Counted from the first letter of the stretch, positions 42,142 through 50,910 are shown. The stretch: 64,000 nt of DNA from Pedobacter aquatilis (GCF_030409415.1 NZ_JAUFPW010000031.1:1-64000), one strand, 5' to 3'. Translations and numbers: made by a program. The notes: generated from the letters alone by a model not told the origin.

Positions 42142-43569
42142 TTAATTTATCTTTGTATAATAAATATTAAGCTTCAAACGATTTGTAGTATTGCCGAACG
42201 AACCTATTACAGCTCTTGATGCAGTCGATAAAGTCCTACTCGTTCCTACATTGAAAGAAGTCCCAGCCAAAGCTTCCGGAGCGATAAATGTACCATAATC
42301 AATCTTTGTACCATCAATTAAATCTTGTACATAAGCTGTAACGTTAAATATGTATCGATTTTTTAAAGAGTCATAATATCCTCCAAAAATAGCATCCGGT
42401 TTTGCTCTCGGGTCTCCAGAGTAAGTTGCTCCATTTGCTGAAGTTCCAGACTGATCATGATCAGGAACATTCACTTCTTGCTCTGCAATATCCCAACGAT
42501 ATAGTGATAACCTTTGAGACGGCACAAAAGGAAGGGCAAAGGTTCCTGCACTTAAATCTATCACAAGTTCGGCCTTATTAACTACAGCCTTACCATAAAC
42601 GCTAGTAAAGTTTTTAAGTGTTGGAAATGAAATTTTGGTTCTAACACCAGCTAATCCCTGCAGATAGGTTACGCCATATTGAACTGTAGGATTATCCAAC
42701 TGTGTTTTTATTGCAGTTCCGGTGTAATCATGCTTAATATTTGCCGTAACAATACTTGAAAGTTTAGTAGGACTAATTGCAAAATTCTTAGATAATGTAT
42801 CAACACCATTAGTGGTATTCGGCTTTCTGTAAACCAGCTGTAAATATGAATTAGTACCTGCAAAATCTAAAAATGCAATACCACCAGTTCCAGTAGAAGA
42901 TGATTTATTAATTTCTGCGTATAAACCCTTAAAGTAATCAACAAATTTAGCATTAGTTGAAGTACCTGTTGTTGGCAAACTCAGAATTGTACTCTGAATA
43001 AAGGCTTTATTCAATGGAATCCTGATTTGAGGAGTCATTGTTCTAATAGTATCTTTTCCTGCTGCAACTACCTCTGTAACCTTAATTTTAGTATTTGGGA
43101 ATATTCTATTATTAAAATTCCCAAGCAAAGTACTGTTATGCGCTATCGCATCAGATGATTTGTATTTTGTTATCGCAGTACTTAACTGATATACATCTAT
43201 ACTATATTTAGATGTTGCAGTATCGCCATAAAATTGAGTACCTAAATTGAGAACAAGTACAGCAGAATCTAATGTTGCAGATGTAAAATCTAAACTATTT
43301 TCTGAAGGTACTACTACCATTCCAACACTCGATTCCGTTTTTCCAAAGATTGGATCAACCATGTACCCAAGCGGGTGAGAAGATAGCTGAGATGTTGTTA
43401 AATCTGGCTCTCTAACCGTTTGAGAAGTAACTAATTGATCGTTAACCAATGTGCCTTGCAGCGCCGAATTTGGATCAACATCTAAACCAACTCCGTTAGG
43501 ATTTTTACACGATGCAAAAAGAAAAAGACCTATCAACAGGGTTAATAAGTCTTGTTTTGTAAATTTCAT
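42142..43569 (-). CDS. DUF4270 family outer-membrane lipoprotein
   Basis: 475 residues. The lipobox is LFASC with Cys22, followed by KNPNGVGLDVDPNSALQG, the typical start of DUF4270. The rest is beta-rich and extracellular (LDSAVLVLNLGTQFYGD, YSIDVYQLSTAIT, FGGYYDSLKNRYIFNVTAYVQDL). The function is not established. It follows the GT5-like gene by 22 bases, and the two share a promoter at 44464. This pair upstream of pantothenate genes is a layout I recall from other Bacteroidota. Confidence 0.9.
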   Translation of the reverse strand: MKFTKQDLLTLLIGLFLFASCKNPNGVGLDVDPNSALQGTLVNDQLVTSQTVREPDLTTSQLSSHPLGYMVDPIFGKTESSVGMVVVPSENSLDFTSATLDSAVLVLNLGTQFYGDTATSKYSIDVYQLSTAITKYKSSDAIAHNSTLLGNFNNRIFPNTKIKVTEVVAAGKDTIRTMTPQIRIPLNKAFIQSTILSLPTTGTSTNAKFVDYFKGLYAEINKSSSTGTGGIAFLDFAGTNSYLQLVYRKPNTTNGVDTLSKNFAISPTKLSSIVTANIKHDYTGTAIKTQLDNPTVQYGVTYLQGLAGVRTKISFPTLKNFTSVYGKAVVNKAELVIDLSAGTFALPFVPSQRLSLYRWDIAEQEVNVPDHDQSGTSANGATYSGDPRAKPDAIFGGYYDSLKNRYIFNVTAYVQDLIDGTKIDYGTFIAPEALAGTSFNVGTSRTLSTASRAVIGSFGNTTNRLKLNIYYTKIN

Positions 43570-43591
43570 ATTTAAAAATAATAATGCCTAA

Positions 43592-44416
43592 TTAAGCTAC
43601 AGAAACCAATTCTTCATTTGAAACTTCTTCGTAAAAAGTGTAGAAGTTTTCAAAATTTTCGGTTAAGTTATAAGCTAAAGTTGGCTTATTTGAATCTTTA
43701 ACAAATTTTAACAAAGAAGCGTCAAGATTTTCATCAGCTAAAACTACAGCATCAGAGTGTGTTATTGCTCCAACATGCAAGCTGTTAACATCAGCACCTT
43801 CATAAGCTTTAGTATCATCTTCAGTCATGTTTGCCATTACAGCTTTTTTAGAAAAATTAGCATGTAATTTTTCAGTAAAGCCATCTTCATAAACAGAATA
43901 AACAACTCTAGAATTTTTGAAAGTCGGGTCGTTTTTATAAGTTGTTTTGATATAAGCCGGCACCAAAGCGCTCATCCACCCATGGCAGTGAACAATATCC
44001 GGAGCCCATCCTAATTTTTTAACCGTTTCTAATGCACCTTTGCAGAAGAAAATTGTTCGCTCATCGTTATCATCAAAGAATTTACCGCTAGCATCTCTAA
44101 ATACTTGCTTGCGCTGAAAATACTCTTCATTATCTAAGAAGTAAACCTGCATACGGGCCGCAGGAATAGAAGCTACCTTAATAATTAAAGGGTTATCATT
44201 GTCATCAATAATGATGTTCATTCCTGATAAGCGTATTACTTCGTGTAAACGATTTCTTCTTTCATTGATGTTACCAAATTTTGGCATTAGAATACGGATT
44301 TCGAATCCTTTTTCTTGCATTGCCTGTGGTAATTGACGGGTGATTTCAGAAATTTTAGTAAGCTCGAGGAAAGGCGACATCTCGTGTGTAACAATCAGCA
44401 GCTTCGTTTTTGCCAT
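43592..44416 (-). CDS. Half-length glycogen/starch synthase-like protein (GT5 N-terminal domain)
   Basis: 274 residues from the ATG at 44416; an ATG two codons earlier (44422) is also possible. The sequence AKTKLLIVTHEMSPF, GFEIRILMPKFGNINERRN, PDIVHCHGWMSALVPAYIKT and ITHSDAVVLADE follows the N-terminal Rossmann domain of GT5 synthases. The usual ADP-glucose-binding C-terminal domain is absent, and the protein ends about 250 residues early. The KXGG motif normally near the N-terminus is changed to LTKISE. A conventional synthase is therefore unlikely, though the frame is intact and clearly expressed from its own promoter. Confidence 0.8.
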   Translation of the reverse strand: MAKTKLLIVTHEMSPFLELTKISEITRQLPQAMQEKGFEIRILMPKFGNINERRNRLHEVIRLSGMNIIIDDNDNPLIIKVASIPAARMQVYFLDNEEYFQRKQVFRDASGKFFDDNDERTIFFCKGALETVKKLGWAPDIVHCHGWMSALVPAYIKTTYKNDPTFKNSRVVYSVYEDGFTEKLHANFSKKAVMANMTEDDTKAYEGADVNSLHVGAITHSDAVVLADENLDASLLKFVKDSNKPTLAYNLTENFENFYTFYEEVSNEELVSVA

Positions 44417-44463
44417 CTCCATATTTTAAGAAAATATTAAGTTAAATAAAAGATAATGAGCTG

Positions 44464-44495
44464 CAAAGATAAGAATAATAATACTATTTATCAAT
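44464..44495 (-). promoter_or_regulatory. Promoter of the GT5-like/DUF4270 operon
   Basis: On the minus strand ATTG (44495-44492), 20 bases, TATCTTTG (44471-44464). Both boxes agree with the Bacteroidota consensus. The -7 box ends 47 bases before the ATG at 44416. Confidence 0.6.
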
Positions 44496-44556
44496 ATAGC
44501 AAGTATTTGTTTGCTTAGGTTTAGATTAATTTACACCTTTACGCCTTTAATTTAGA

Positions 44557-45411
44557 TTGTCCGAATTGGAAATATTTAAAACAAAAGACGCACTTAAAGC
44601 ATACTTAAAACCTTTAAAGGCAGCAGGTAAAAAAATTGCACTCGTACCTACCATGGGTGCGTTGCATAATGGCCATATTTCGTTAATCGAACTTGCACAA
44701 AGAAATGCGGATATTATTGTATGCAGCATTTTTGTAAACCCAACTCAATTTACCGACCCGAAGGATTTAGAAAAATACCCGAGGCCAATTGAACACGATT
44801 TAGCGATGTTAGATAATGCTGGCTGCAATGGTGTTTTTATGCCTGATGTAACTGAAATGTACCCATCTTCTGAAAATGAAAACTGGCACATCGATTTAGG
44901 AAAAGCTGAGTTTTTGTTAGAAGGCGAGTTTAGAAAAGGGCATTATCAAGGCGTAACTCAAATTGTAAAAAAACTTTTTGATGCTGTAGAGCCTAATGTT
45001 GCCATGTTTGGGCAAAAAGATTTTCAGCAGGTGCTGATGATAAAAAACATGCTGGCTCATTTTAACTTACCAATTACAATTATTACCTGCCCCATTATTC
45101 GGGAAGATGATGGCTTAGCGATGAGTAGTAGAAATATACATTTATCATCCGCTGATAGAATCCATGCTTTAGTGCTTAATAAATCACTTCAATTTGTTGT
45201 TGTTAATTATGATAACTACCCACTAACTGAACTACAGGAGAAAGCAAAAGATTTTTATAAAGGAATTGATGGTGTGGAGTTAGATTACTTTGTAATTGCC
45301 AATGGTGATACTCTGGAACCTGTCGCATCAAAAGATGAAAAAAATCAAGTTGCATTGGTTGCTGCAAAAGTTGGCAATACCAGGTTAATCGACAATATGA
45401 TTATCAGATAA
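44557..45411 (+). CDS. panC: Pantothenate synthetase
   Basis: 284 residues. It joins pantoate and beta-alanine with ATP, the last step of vitamin B5 synthesis. The first HIGH-like motif is PTMGALHNGHISLIELA, the Asn/Gln-rich IFVNPTQFTDPKDLEKYPR follows, and the KMSKS-like MSSRN is in DGLAMSSRNIHLS. The start is TTG at 44557 (MSELEIFKTKDALKAYL); no ATG occurs before the motif. It is followed 170 bases later by panD, whose product beta-alanine is its substrate. Confidence 0.95.
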   Translation: MSELEIFKTKDALKAYLKPLKAAGKKIALVPTMGALHNGHISLIELAQRNADIIVCSIFVNPTQFTDPKDLEKYPRPIEHDLAMLDNAGCNGVFMPDVTEMYPSSENENWHIDLGKAEFLLEGEFRKGHYQGVTQIVKKLFDAVEPNVAMFGQKDFQQVLMIKNMLAHFNLPITIITCPIIREDDGLAMSSRNIHLSSADRIHALVLNKSLQFVVVNYDNYPLTELQEKAKDFYKGIDGVELDYFVIANGDTLEPVASKDEKNQVALVAAKVGNTRLIDNMIIR

Positions 45412-45536
45412 TGAATGAGTTTTGATTGATTGAATTATTGAATGGTATATTGCAATTGGCTAATTAAATCATCCAAATATTTAATCATTTTCGTTCGACA
45501 TACCATTTACTAATTCAATCAGTTTCTCATTCATAA
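45410..45536. repeat. Long imperfect inverted repeat between panC and panD
   Basis: Bases 45410-45448 (AATGAATGAG, GATTGATTGAATT, AATGGTAT) match, inverted and in order, bases 45499-45536 (ATACCATT, AATTCAATCA, CTCATTCAT). The arms are about 38 bases with small gaps; the loop is about 50 bases. It is non-coding. It may be an mRNA structure between two co-regulated genes or a decayed mobile palindrome. Confidence 0.65.
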
Positions 45537-45568
45537 TTCTATCCTTCTTAAATTCAATCCAACTTTAC

Positions 45569-45576
45569 TAACTTTG
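45569..45576 (+). promoter_or_regulatory. -7 box four bases before the panD ATG
   Basis: TAACTTTG fits TAnnTTTG and ends four bases before the panD start, consistent with a leaderless transcript. It suggests that panD has its own promoter. Confidence 0.5.
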
Positions 45577-45580
45577 CCAA

Positions 45581-45931
45581 ATGGTAATCACAATATTAAA
45601 ATCAAAAATACACCGTGTTAGAGTTACACAGGCCGAATTAAATTATGTAGGCAGTATTACGATTGATGAGGATTTAATGGATGCAGCTAACATTATTGCG
45701 AATGAAAAGGTGCAAATTGTTAATAATAATAATGGTGCTCGTTTCGAAACCTATGTAATTAAAGGCGAACGTGGAACTGGAACTATTTGCTTAAATGGTG
45801 CAACAGCCAGATTGGCGCAACTTGGAGATGTACTAATTATCATGTCTTACGGTTCATTACCTATAGATGAAGCCAAAAAATATAATCCGATTCTTGTTTT
45901 CCCTGATGATAATAACCATTTATTAAAATAA
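45581..45931 (+). CDS. panD: Aspartate 1-decarboxylase
   Basis: 116 residues. It forms beta-alanine from aspartate for pantothenate. The proenzyme cleaves itself between Gly24 and Ser25 in [10 protein letters not shown], turning Ser25 into the pyruvoyl cofactor. Lys9, Arg54 and Tyr58 regions ([19 protein letters not shown]) and [20 protein letters not shown] complete the family pattern. It lies between panC and the flippase-like gene and may be read from the -7 box at 45569. Confidence 0.95.
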   Translation: MVITILKSKIHRVRVTQAELNYVGSITIDEDLMDAANIIANEKVQIVNNNNGARFETYVIKGERGTGTICLNGATARLAQLGDVLIIMSYGSLPIDEAKKYNPILVFPDDNNHLLK

Positions 45932-45936
45932 AGCCT

Positions 45937-46932
45937 TTGAATTTCAGCTTTAAGTTGGCTACAAAATACCTAATCCTTCTAGCTATTGGATTTGGCATTC
46001 TGTATTTAGCTTTTAAGGATCAAGATTTAGAAAAAATCTGGGCTGAAATTATACAAGCAAATCTTTACTGGGTCTGTTTATCTGCCAGCTGTGTTCTTAT
46101 TGCCAATGTTTTGAGAGCACTTAGGTGGCGCATGCTCTATAAATCAATAAATTATAATATTGGTTTTGAGGCAACATTCCATGCATTAATTATAGGCTAC
46201 CTTGCAAATCTGGCATTACCACGTTTTGGGGAAATCGGGCGATGTTCTGTCTTATTAAGAACGGAGAAAATCCCACTTAGTTCTTCAATTGGAACCGTTG
46301 TAACCGAAAGATTAATCGATGTAGCTATTTTATTTTTTATGGGGCTGCTCATTTTGATATTTCAATACCATTTAATATTCGATTTTCTATATCAAACCAT
46401 ATATCTGAATTTGATTAATAAATTTCAAAACATTAATTATTACGTTCTTATAGTTATAGTTCTTGTATTGATAATTGGTGGATTTTTCATTATCCGCTTG
46501 CTCAAAAGCAAAATAAATAAGAAATTTTTAAGAATTTTCGTCGGATTAAAACAAGGGTTCAACTCAGTTACCCAAGTTAAAAGCAAAACTCTTTTTACAA
46601 TTTACACAATCGGGATTTGGGTTTTCTACTTCCTATCTATGTATACCTGTTTCTTCTCAATACATTCAACTCAAAATCTAGGTTTTTCAGCCGCATTTAC
46701 TGCACTTGTTTTCTCCAGTTTTGCTATGGTTGCACCGGTTCAAGGTGGTATAGGTATTTTTCATTGGATGGTTGCAAAAGCACTCGTTTTATACTCCATT
46801 CCTTTTTATGAAGGTTTAACTTACGCAACAATCATTCATTCTGCTCAGGTATTAATTACACTTATACTCGGTACTGTAAGTTTAATAATTGTGCTAACTA
46901 AAAGAAATGATAATGTAAATATTTCAAAATAA
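45937..46932 (+). CDS. Flippase-like membrane protein (LPG synthase TM/UPF0104 family)
   Basis: 331 residues with about eight membrane helices, for example 9-25 (YLILLAIGFGILYLAF), 40-58 and 208-230. The start is a TTG six bases after the panD stop. The sequences ANVLRALRWRMLY, YLANLALPRFGEIGRCSVLLRTEKIPLSSSIGTVVTERLIDV and APVQGGIGIFHWMVAKAL are the diagnostic parts of the lysylphosphatidylglycerol synthetase transmembrane (AglD-like) family. It probably moves a lipid or lipid-linked group across the membrane. The LPG-synthase catalytic domain is not present. Confidence 0.88.
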   Translation: MNFSFKLATKYLILLAIGFGILYLAFKDQDLEKIWAEIIQANLYWVCLSASCVLIANVLRALRWRMLYKSINYNIGFEATFHALIIGYLANLALPRFGEIGRCSVLLRTEKIPLSSSIGTVVTERLIDVAILFFMGLLILIFQYHLIFDFLYQTIYLNLINKFQNINYYVLIVIVLVLIIGGFFIIRLLKSKINKKFLRIFVGLKQGFNSVTQVKSKTLFTIYTIGIWVFYFLSMYTCFFSIHSTQNLGFSAAFTALVFSSFAMVAPVQGGIGIFHWMVAKALVLYSIPFYEGLTYATIIHSAQVLITLILGTVSLIIVLTKRNDNVNISK

Positions 46933-47003
46933 TACTATGCAGCCATAGTATTATAATCTAATAATGTTACATTTGATACACTAACCTTTTATACATAAAT
47001 GTT

Positions 47004-48143
47004 ATGCATTTCGAATTAAGTGAAGAACAATTAATGATACAACAGGCTGCCCGCGATTTTGCGCAGCAAGAATTAAAGCCTGACGTTATTGAACGAGATG
47101 AACACCAGAAATTTCCTACAGCGCAAGTTAAGCAACTTGGAGAATTGGGCTTTTTAGGAATGATGGTTGACCCAAAATATAATGGAAGCGGACTTGATGC
47201 GATTTCATATGTACTCGTTATGGAAGAGCTTTCTAAAATTGACGCTTCTGCATCTGTTGTGGTTTCAGTGAACAATTCTTTAGTTTGTTACGGATTGGAA
47301 GCTTACGGCAGCGAAGCACAGAAGGAAAAATACCTTAAACCTTTGGCATCTGGTGAGAAAATAGGCGCCTTTTGTTTATCAGAACCTGAAGCTGGCTCGG
47401 ATGCAACTTCGCAAAGAACTACAGCCGAAGATAAAGGCGATTACTATTTGCTAAATGGCACTAAAAACTGGATAACCAATGGAAGCACGGCATCAACTTA
47501 TTTAGTAATTGCACAAACACATCCAGAACTTAAACATAAGGGCATTAATGCTTTTATCGTAGAAAAAGGCACGGAAGGTTTTACAATTGGTCCGAAAGAG
47601 AATAAATTAGGCATCCGTGGCTCTGATACGCACTCATTAATGTTTAATGACGTTAAAGTACCAAAAGAAAACAGAATCGGTGAAGATGGATTTGGTTTTA
47701 AGTTTGCCATGAAAACGCTTGAAGGTGGTAGAATTGGAATTGCGGCTCAAGCTTTAGGAATTGCTCAAGGCGCTTTTGAGTTGGCAACAAAATACGCTAA
47801 AGAGCGAAAATCTTTTGGTAAACCAATTTCAGAACATCAGTCGATTGCCTTTAAATTAGCTGATATGGCGACCCAAATTGAGGCGGCAAGATTATTAGTT
47901 TACAAAGCCGCATGGTTAAAAGACCAGGGATTACCTTACACGCAAGCAGGTTCGATGGCTAAACTTTATGCTTCAAAAGTTGCAATGGATGTTACGGTAG
48001 AAGCCGTTCAAGTACATGGCGGGTATGGTTTTGTTAAAGAATACCATGTAGAACGCTTAATGCGTGATGCCAAAATCACACAGATTTACGAAGGAACTTC
48101 AGAAATTCAAAAAATGGTGATTTCTAGAGAAGTGATAAGATAA
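47004..48143 (+). CDS. Acyl-CoA dehydrogenase
   Basis: 379 residues, the FAD-dependent first oxidation step of beta-oxidation or branched-chain amino-acid breakdown. The N-terminal helical domain is FELSEEQLMIQQAARDFAQQEL, the middle beta domain is FCLSEPEAGSDATSQRT and NGTKNWITNG, and the C-terminal domain has KERKSFGKPISEHQSIAFKLADMATQIEAARLL and the catalytic Glu in IYEGTSEIQKMVISREV. That position (Glu near residue 365) fits short- and medium-chain enzymes. It is monocistronic as far as can be seen. Confidence 0.95.
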   Translation: MHFELSEEQLMIQQAARDFAQQELKPDVIERDEHQKFPTAQVKQLGELGFLGMMVDPKYNGSGLDAISYVLVMEELSKIDASASVVVSVNNSLVCYGLEAYGSEAQKEKYLKPLASGEKIGAFCLSEPEAGSDATSQRTTAEDKGDYYLLNGTKNWITNGSTASTYLVIAQTHPELKHKGINAFIVEKGTEGFTIGPKENKLGIRGSDTHSLMFNDVKVPKENRIGEDGFGFKFAMKTLEGGRIGIAAQALGIAQGAFELATKYAKERKSFGKPISEHQSIAFKLADMATQIEAARLLVYKAAWLKDQGLPYTQAGSMAKLYASKVAMDVTVEAVQVHGGYGFVKEYHVERLMRDAKITQIYEGTSEIQKMVISREVIR

Positions 48144-48233
48144 TTTAAATGATTGAGAAATCATGAAGATGTAAGATGGAGAATGGAATCCATCTTATAT
48201 CTTCTCTTAAACATTTTCTAGCTTGCATCCCAG

Positions 48234-48578
48234 CTATTCCTTCTCTCCGGCAATTGCGCCAAATATTGCTTTAATTAAAGCAACAACAATTGCTAAAAAT
48301 GCTGCGGCTAAAAAACCACTTGTATTAAAGGTTGTCATCATATTATCTACCAGTAAAATCATCAATACTGTAATAATAAACGACATTAATCCCAATGTTA
48401 TAAAATTTACAGGAAAAGTTAAAAGCCTTAAAATAAAACCAATAGTTGCGTTGGCTAGGGCAATTAAAATTGCGGCAATAATTGCGTTTCCGAAGCCATC
48501 GATAGTAACACCGGGCACCAATTTTGCACCAATAAAAAAGGCAAGCCCCATTAAAAGTACTTCGATAATTAATCTCAT
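48234..48578 (-). CDS. YvlD-like membrane protein (phage holin family IV type)
   Basis: 114 residues with four helices: about 1-20, 30-50, 55-76 and 88-110. The opening LIIEVLLMGLAFFIGAKLVPGVTIDGFGNAIIAAILIALAN is the pattern of the YvlD/PF04020 family, often called phage holin for historical reasons, although these are ordinary chromosomal genes. The function is unknown. An overlapping plus-strand frame (48223-48639) is a shadow. Confidence 0.85.
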   Translation of the reverse strand: MRLIIEVLLMGLAFFIGAKLVPGVTIDGFGNAIIAAILIALANATIGFILRLLTFPVNFITLGLMSFIITVLMILLVDNMMTTFNTSGFLAAAFLAIVVALIKAIFGAIAGEKE

Positions 48579-48596
48579 AATGTTTAATTTAGTAAA

Positions 48597-49019
48597 ATGT
48601 TTAAACCTGTTAATTTTTTGTTTTTATTGTTTTTGCTAATAAATATAGCTTCTTGCTCTAACACAAACAATAATCCTATTATTAAGTTTTCGGCTGACAG
48701 CAATTTAATTATCATTAAAAATATTGATAAAACAAGCTTATATCAGACAAAAAATAATTTCAACTTAAACTCATCTAATCTTATTTCAGTTATTTCAATT
48801 CCCAATATAACGGATAGCTTGCAAGATGAAGAAAAGGTTGCTGGAAAATTAAACCTGGCTGGCGATTCCATTATTTTTACACCTGAAAAGAATTTCACGA
48901 AGGGCAAAATATACATCGTTGAAACTTATTTAGGTACATCTTTTGCCGATAAAGAAAAAATATTTAAAGGCACGATTAAACATAACTTGAAACCTTTTAC
49001 ACGACCATTAAAAAGATAA
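48597..49019 (+). CDS. Lipoprotein with Ig-like fold
   Basis: 140 residues. The lipobox is NIASC with Cys20, followed by SNTNNNPIIKF. The rest has short strands ending GKLNLAGDSIIFTPEKNFTKGKIYIVETYLG, which resembles the SbsA/Big_5 Ig-like pattern (xIxFTPxxxLxxGxxYxV). A function is not evident. It precedes the rimP operon promoter. Confidence 0.7.
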   Translation: MFKPVNFLFLLFLLINIASCSNTNNNPIIKFSADSNLIIIKNIDKTSLYQTKNNFNLNSSNLISVISIPNITDSLQDEEKVAGKLNLAGDSIIFTPEKNFTKGKIYIVETYLGTSFADKEKIFKGTIKHNLKPFTRPLKR

Positions 49020-49046
49020 TACTGAATGTAAATAACTGTCTAAGAG

Positions 49047-49077
49047 TTTGATTATTTACAAAATATTTGTACATTTG
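49047..49077 (+). promoter_or_regulatory. Promoter of the rimP-nusA-infB operon
   Basis: TTTG (49047-49050), exactly 19 bases, then TACATTTG (49070-49077). This is the best match in the window to the Bacteroidota -33/-7 consensus. The transcript would begin near 49082, about 59 bases before the rimP ATG. Confidence 0.8.
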
Positions 49078-49098
49078 CATCGTAATCGAAGAAAAGAG

Positions 49099-49120
49099 AA
49101 GGGGACAATGTCCCCTTTTT
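49099..49120 (+). terminator. Terminator-like hairpin in the rimP leader
   Basis: AAGGGGAC, AAT, GTCCCCTTTTT: a 6-8 bp G/C stem with a T run of five. It lies about 17 bases after the expected transcription start and 21 bases before the ATG, so it is positioned as an attenuator of rimP-nusA-infB. Confidence 0.75.
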
Positions 49121-49140
49121 CTATGAAATCAGGTTAAAAT

Positions 49141-49605
49141 ATGCAGGTAGAAAAGAGAGTTACAACACTCGTAGAGGAAAAAATTGCAGACAGGCCAGAG
49201 TTATTCTTGGTTGAAGTGAAAATGTTGCCAAACAACAAATTAATTATCCATGTTGATGGCGATGAAGGTATAAGCATTCAAGATTGTGTGGCAATCAGCA
49301 GGCATGTTGGTTTTCATCTAGAAGAGGAAAATACAATAGAGCAGGCTTATAATTTAGAAGTTTCTTCTCCTGGCGTTGGCGAACCTTTAAAACTTATCCG
49401 CCAGTACAATAAAAACATTGGCCGTACGGTTAGTATAAAACTAAAAGACGGGCAAAAGAAAGAAGGTAAACTTTTATCGGTTACCGAAAATGATTTGCTG
49501 ATTGAAGAATCAGTTAAACAAAAAGGAAAAAAAGCGGTTTCAGTAGAAACAACTGTTCCGTTTAATGATATAATAGAAACAAGTGTGTTAATTTCATTTA
49601 AGTAA
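49141..49605 (+). CDS. rimP: Ribosome maturation factor RimP
   Basis: 154 residues. The N-terminal domain shows LFLVEVKMLPNNKLIIHVDGDEGISIQDCVAISRHVGF, with the EVSSPGVGEPLKLIRQYNKNIGRTV bridge and a C-terminal SH3-like barrel. It assists 30S subunit assembly. The gene is directly followed by nusA after one base. The leader carries a terminator-like hairpin, so expression may depend on anti-termination. Confidence 0.95.
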   Translation: MQVEKRVTTLVEEKIADRPELFLVEVKMLPNNKLIIHVDGDEGISIQDCVAISRHVGFHLEEENTIEQAYNLEVSSPGVGEPLKLIRQYNKNIGRTVSIKLKDGQKKEGKLLSVTENDLLIEESVKQKGKKAVSVETTVPFNDIIETSVLISFK

Positions 49606-49606
49606 A

Positions 49607-50851
49607 ATGAGTACTACAACAATTAATTTAATTGACTCTTTTCAGGAGTTTAAAGATTTCAAAAATATAGATCGCCCTACGGTGATTAGTGTGTTGGAAG
49701 AAGTTTTTCGTAGCATGTTGCGTAAAAAATACGGAACAGACGAAAACTGTGATGTAATTGTGAATCCTGATAATGGAGATTTGGAAATCTGGAGAACGAG
49801 AAAAGTGATGGAGGATGGATTTTCTGAAGATGATGATTTAGAAATTGAGCTTGCTGAGGTTTCTAAATTAGATAGTACTTTAGAAGTTGGCGATGATTAC
49901 ATCGAGCAAATTACTTTAGAAAGTTTTGGCCGTAGAGCAATTTTAGCTGCACGCCAAACATTAGTTTCTAAAGTTTTAGAATTAGAGAAAGATGAAATTT
50001 TCAAAAAGTATAAGGACCGCGTAGGCGAAATCGTAACTGGTGAAGTTTATCAGGTCTGGAAGAAAGAAACTTTGGTTTTAGATGATGAAGGCAATGAGCT
50101 TTTAATGCCTAAAACAGAGCAAATTCCTGCTGATTATTTCAAAAAAGGAGATTCTGTTAGAGCAGTAATTTCTAAAGTTGAAATGATTAATGCAAACCCA
50201 AAAATTATTATTTCGAGAACAGCGCCAGAATTTTTGCAACGTTTATTTGAGCAAGAAGTTCCGGAAATTTTTGATGGTTTAATTACCATTAAGAAAATTG
50301 TTCGTGAGCCAGGAGAACGTGCTAAAGTTGCAGTAGAATCTTACGATGATCGTATCGATCCGGTAGGTGCATGTGTGGGTATGAAAGGTTCTCGTATTCA
50401 TGGTATTGTTCGCGAATTGAAAAACGAAAATATTGATGTGATTAACTTCACAAATAATGTTTCATTATACATTACACGTGCTTTAAGCCCGGCAAAAATT
50501 ACCTCTATTAAATTAGATGATGAAACTAAACATGCATCGGTTTATTTAAAACCAGATCAGGTTTCATTGGCAATTGGCCGTGGTGGACATAACATCAAAT
50601 TAGCCGGAAAATTAAGCGGTTACGAAATTGATGTTTATCGCGAGGCAGGTGAAGAAAATGATGAAGACGTTGATTTAGAAGAATTCTCAGACGAGATTGA
50701 TAGCTGGATCATCGATGAATTAAAGGCTATCGGTTGCGATACTGCTAAGAGTGTATTAGCACTTACAGTAGAAGATTTGGTAAAACGCACCGACTTAGAA
50801 GAAGAAACCATTAAGGAAGTGGTTCAGATTTTACAGTCAGAATTTGAATAA
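49607..50851 (+). CDS. nusA: Transcription termination/antitermination factor NusA
   Basis: 414 residues. An N-terminal RNA-polymerase-binding domain (about 1-125) is followed by S1 (about 130-200) and two KH domains with GACVGMKGSRIHGIVRELKNENIDV and LAIGRGGHNIKLAGKLSGYEIDV. A shortened acidic C-terminus (about 345-414, EENDEDVDLEEFSDEID and an HhH-like end) replaces the two AR repeats of E. coli NusA. It controls pausing and termination, so it may act on the hairpin in its own operon leader. Confidence 0.95.
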   Translation: MSTTTINLIDSFQEFKDFKNIDRPTVISVLEEVFRSMLRKKYGTDENCDVIVNPDNGDLEIWRTRKVMEDGFSEDDDLEIELAEVSKLDSTLEVGDDYIEQITLESFGRRAILAARQTLVSKVLELEKDEIFKKYKDRVGEIVTGEVYQVWKKETLVLDDEGNELLMPKTEQIPADYFKKGDSVRAVISKVEMINANPKIIISRTAPEFLQRLFEQEVPEIFDGLITIKKIVREPGERAKVAVESYDDRIDPVGACVGMKGSRIHGIVRELKNENIDVINFTNNVSLYITRALSPAKITSIKLDDETKHASVYLKPDQVSLAIGRGGHNIKLAGKLSGYEIDVYREAGEENDEDVDLEEFSDEIDSWIIDELKAIGCDTAKSVLALTVEDLVKRTDLEEETIKEVVQILQSEFE

Positions 50852-50875
50852 GTGGTGTAATTACCAAATAAACAC

Positions 50876-50883
50876 TACTTTTG
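50876..50883 (+). promoter_or_regulatory. Possible internal -7 box before infB
   Basis: TACTTTTG fits TAnnTTTG, in the 59-base gap between nusA and infB and 27 bases before the infB ATG. I see no -33 box, so this may be a secondary promoter at most. Confidence 0.4.
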
Positions 50884-50910
50884 TATTAAATAAAAAATAA
50901 CAGGAGCTAA

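Noticed and set aside
43592..44416. GT5 gene as a pseudogene
   Set aside because: The frame is intact, starts behind a good promoter, and is co-transcribed with DUF4270; no remnant of the missing half lies downstream.
48234..48578. Prophage remnant, from the holin name of the family
   Set aside because: YvlD-type proteins are ordinary chromosomal genes and no other phage gene is nearby.
48223..48639. Plus-strand 138-codon frame opposite the YvlD-like gene
   Set aside because: The minus-strand product has clear YvlD family pattern; the plus frame is its antisense shadow and overlaps the lipoprotein start.
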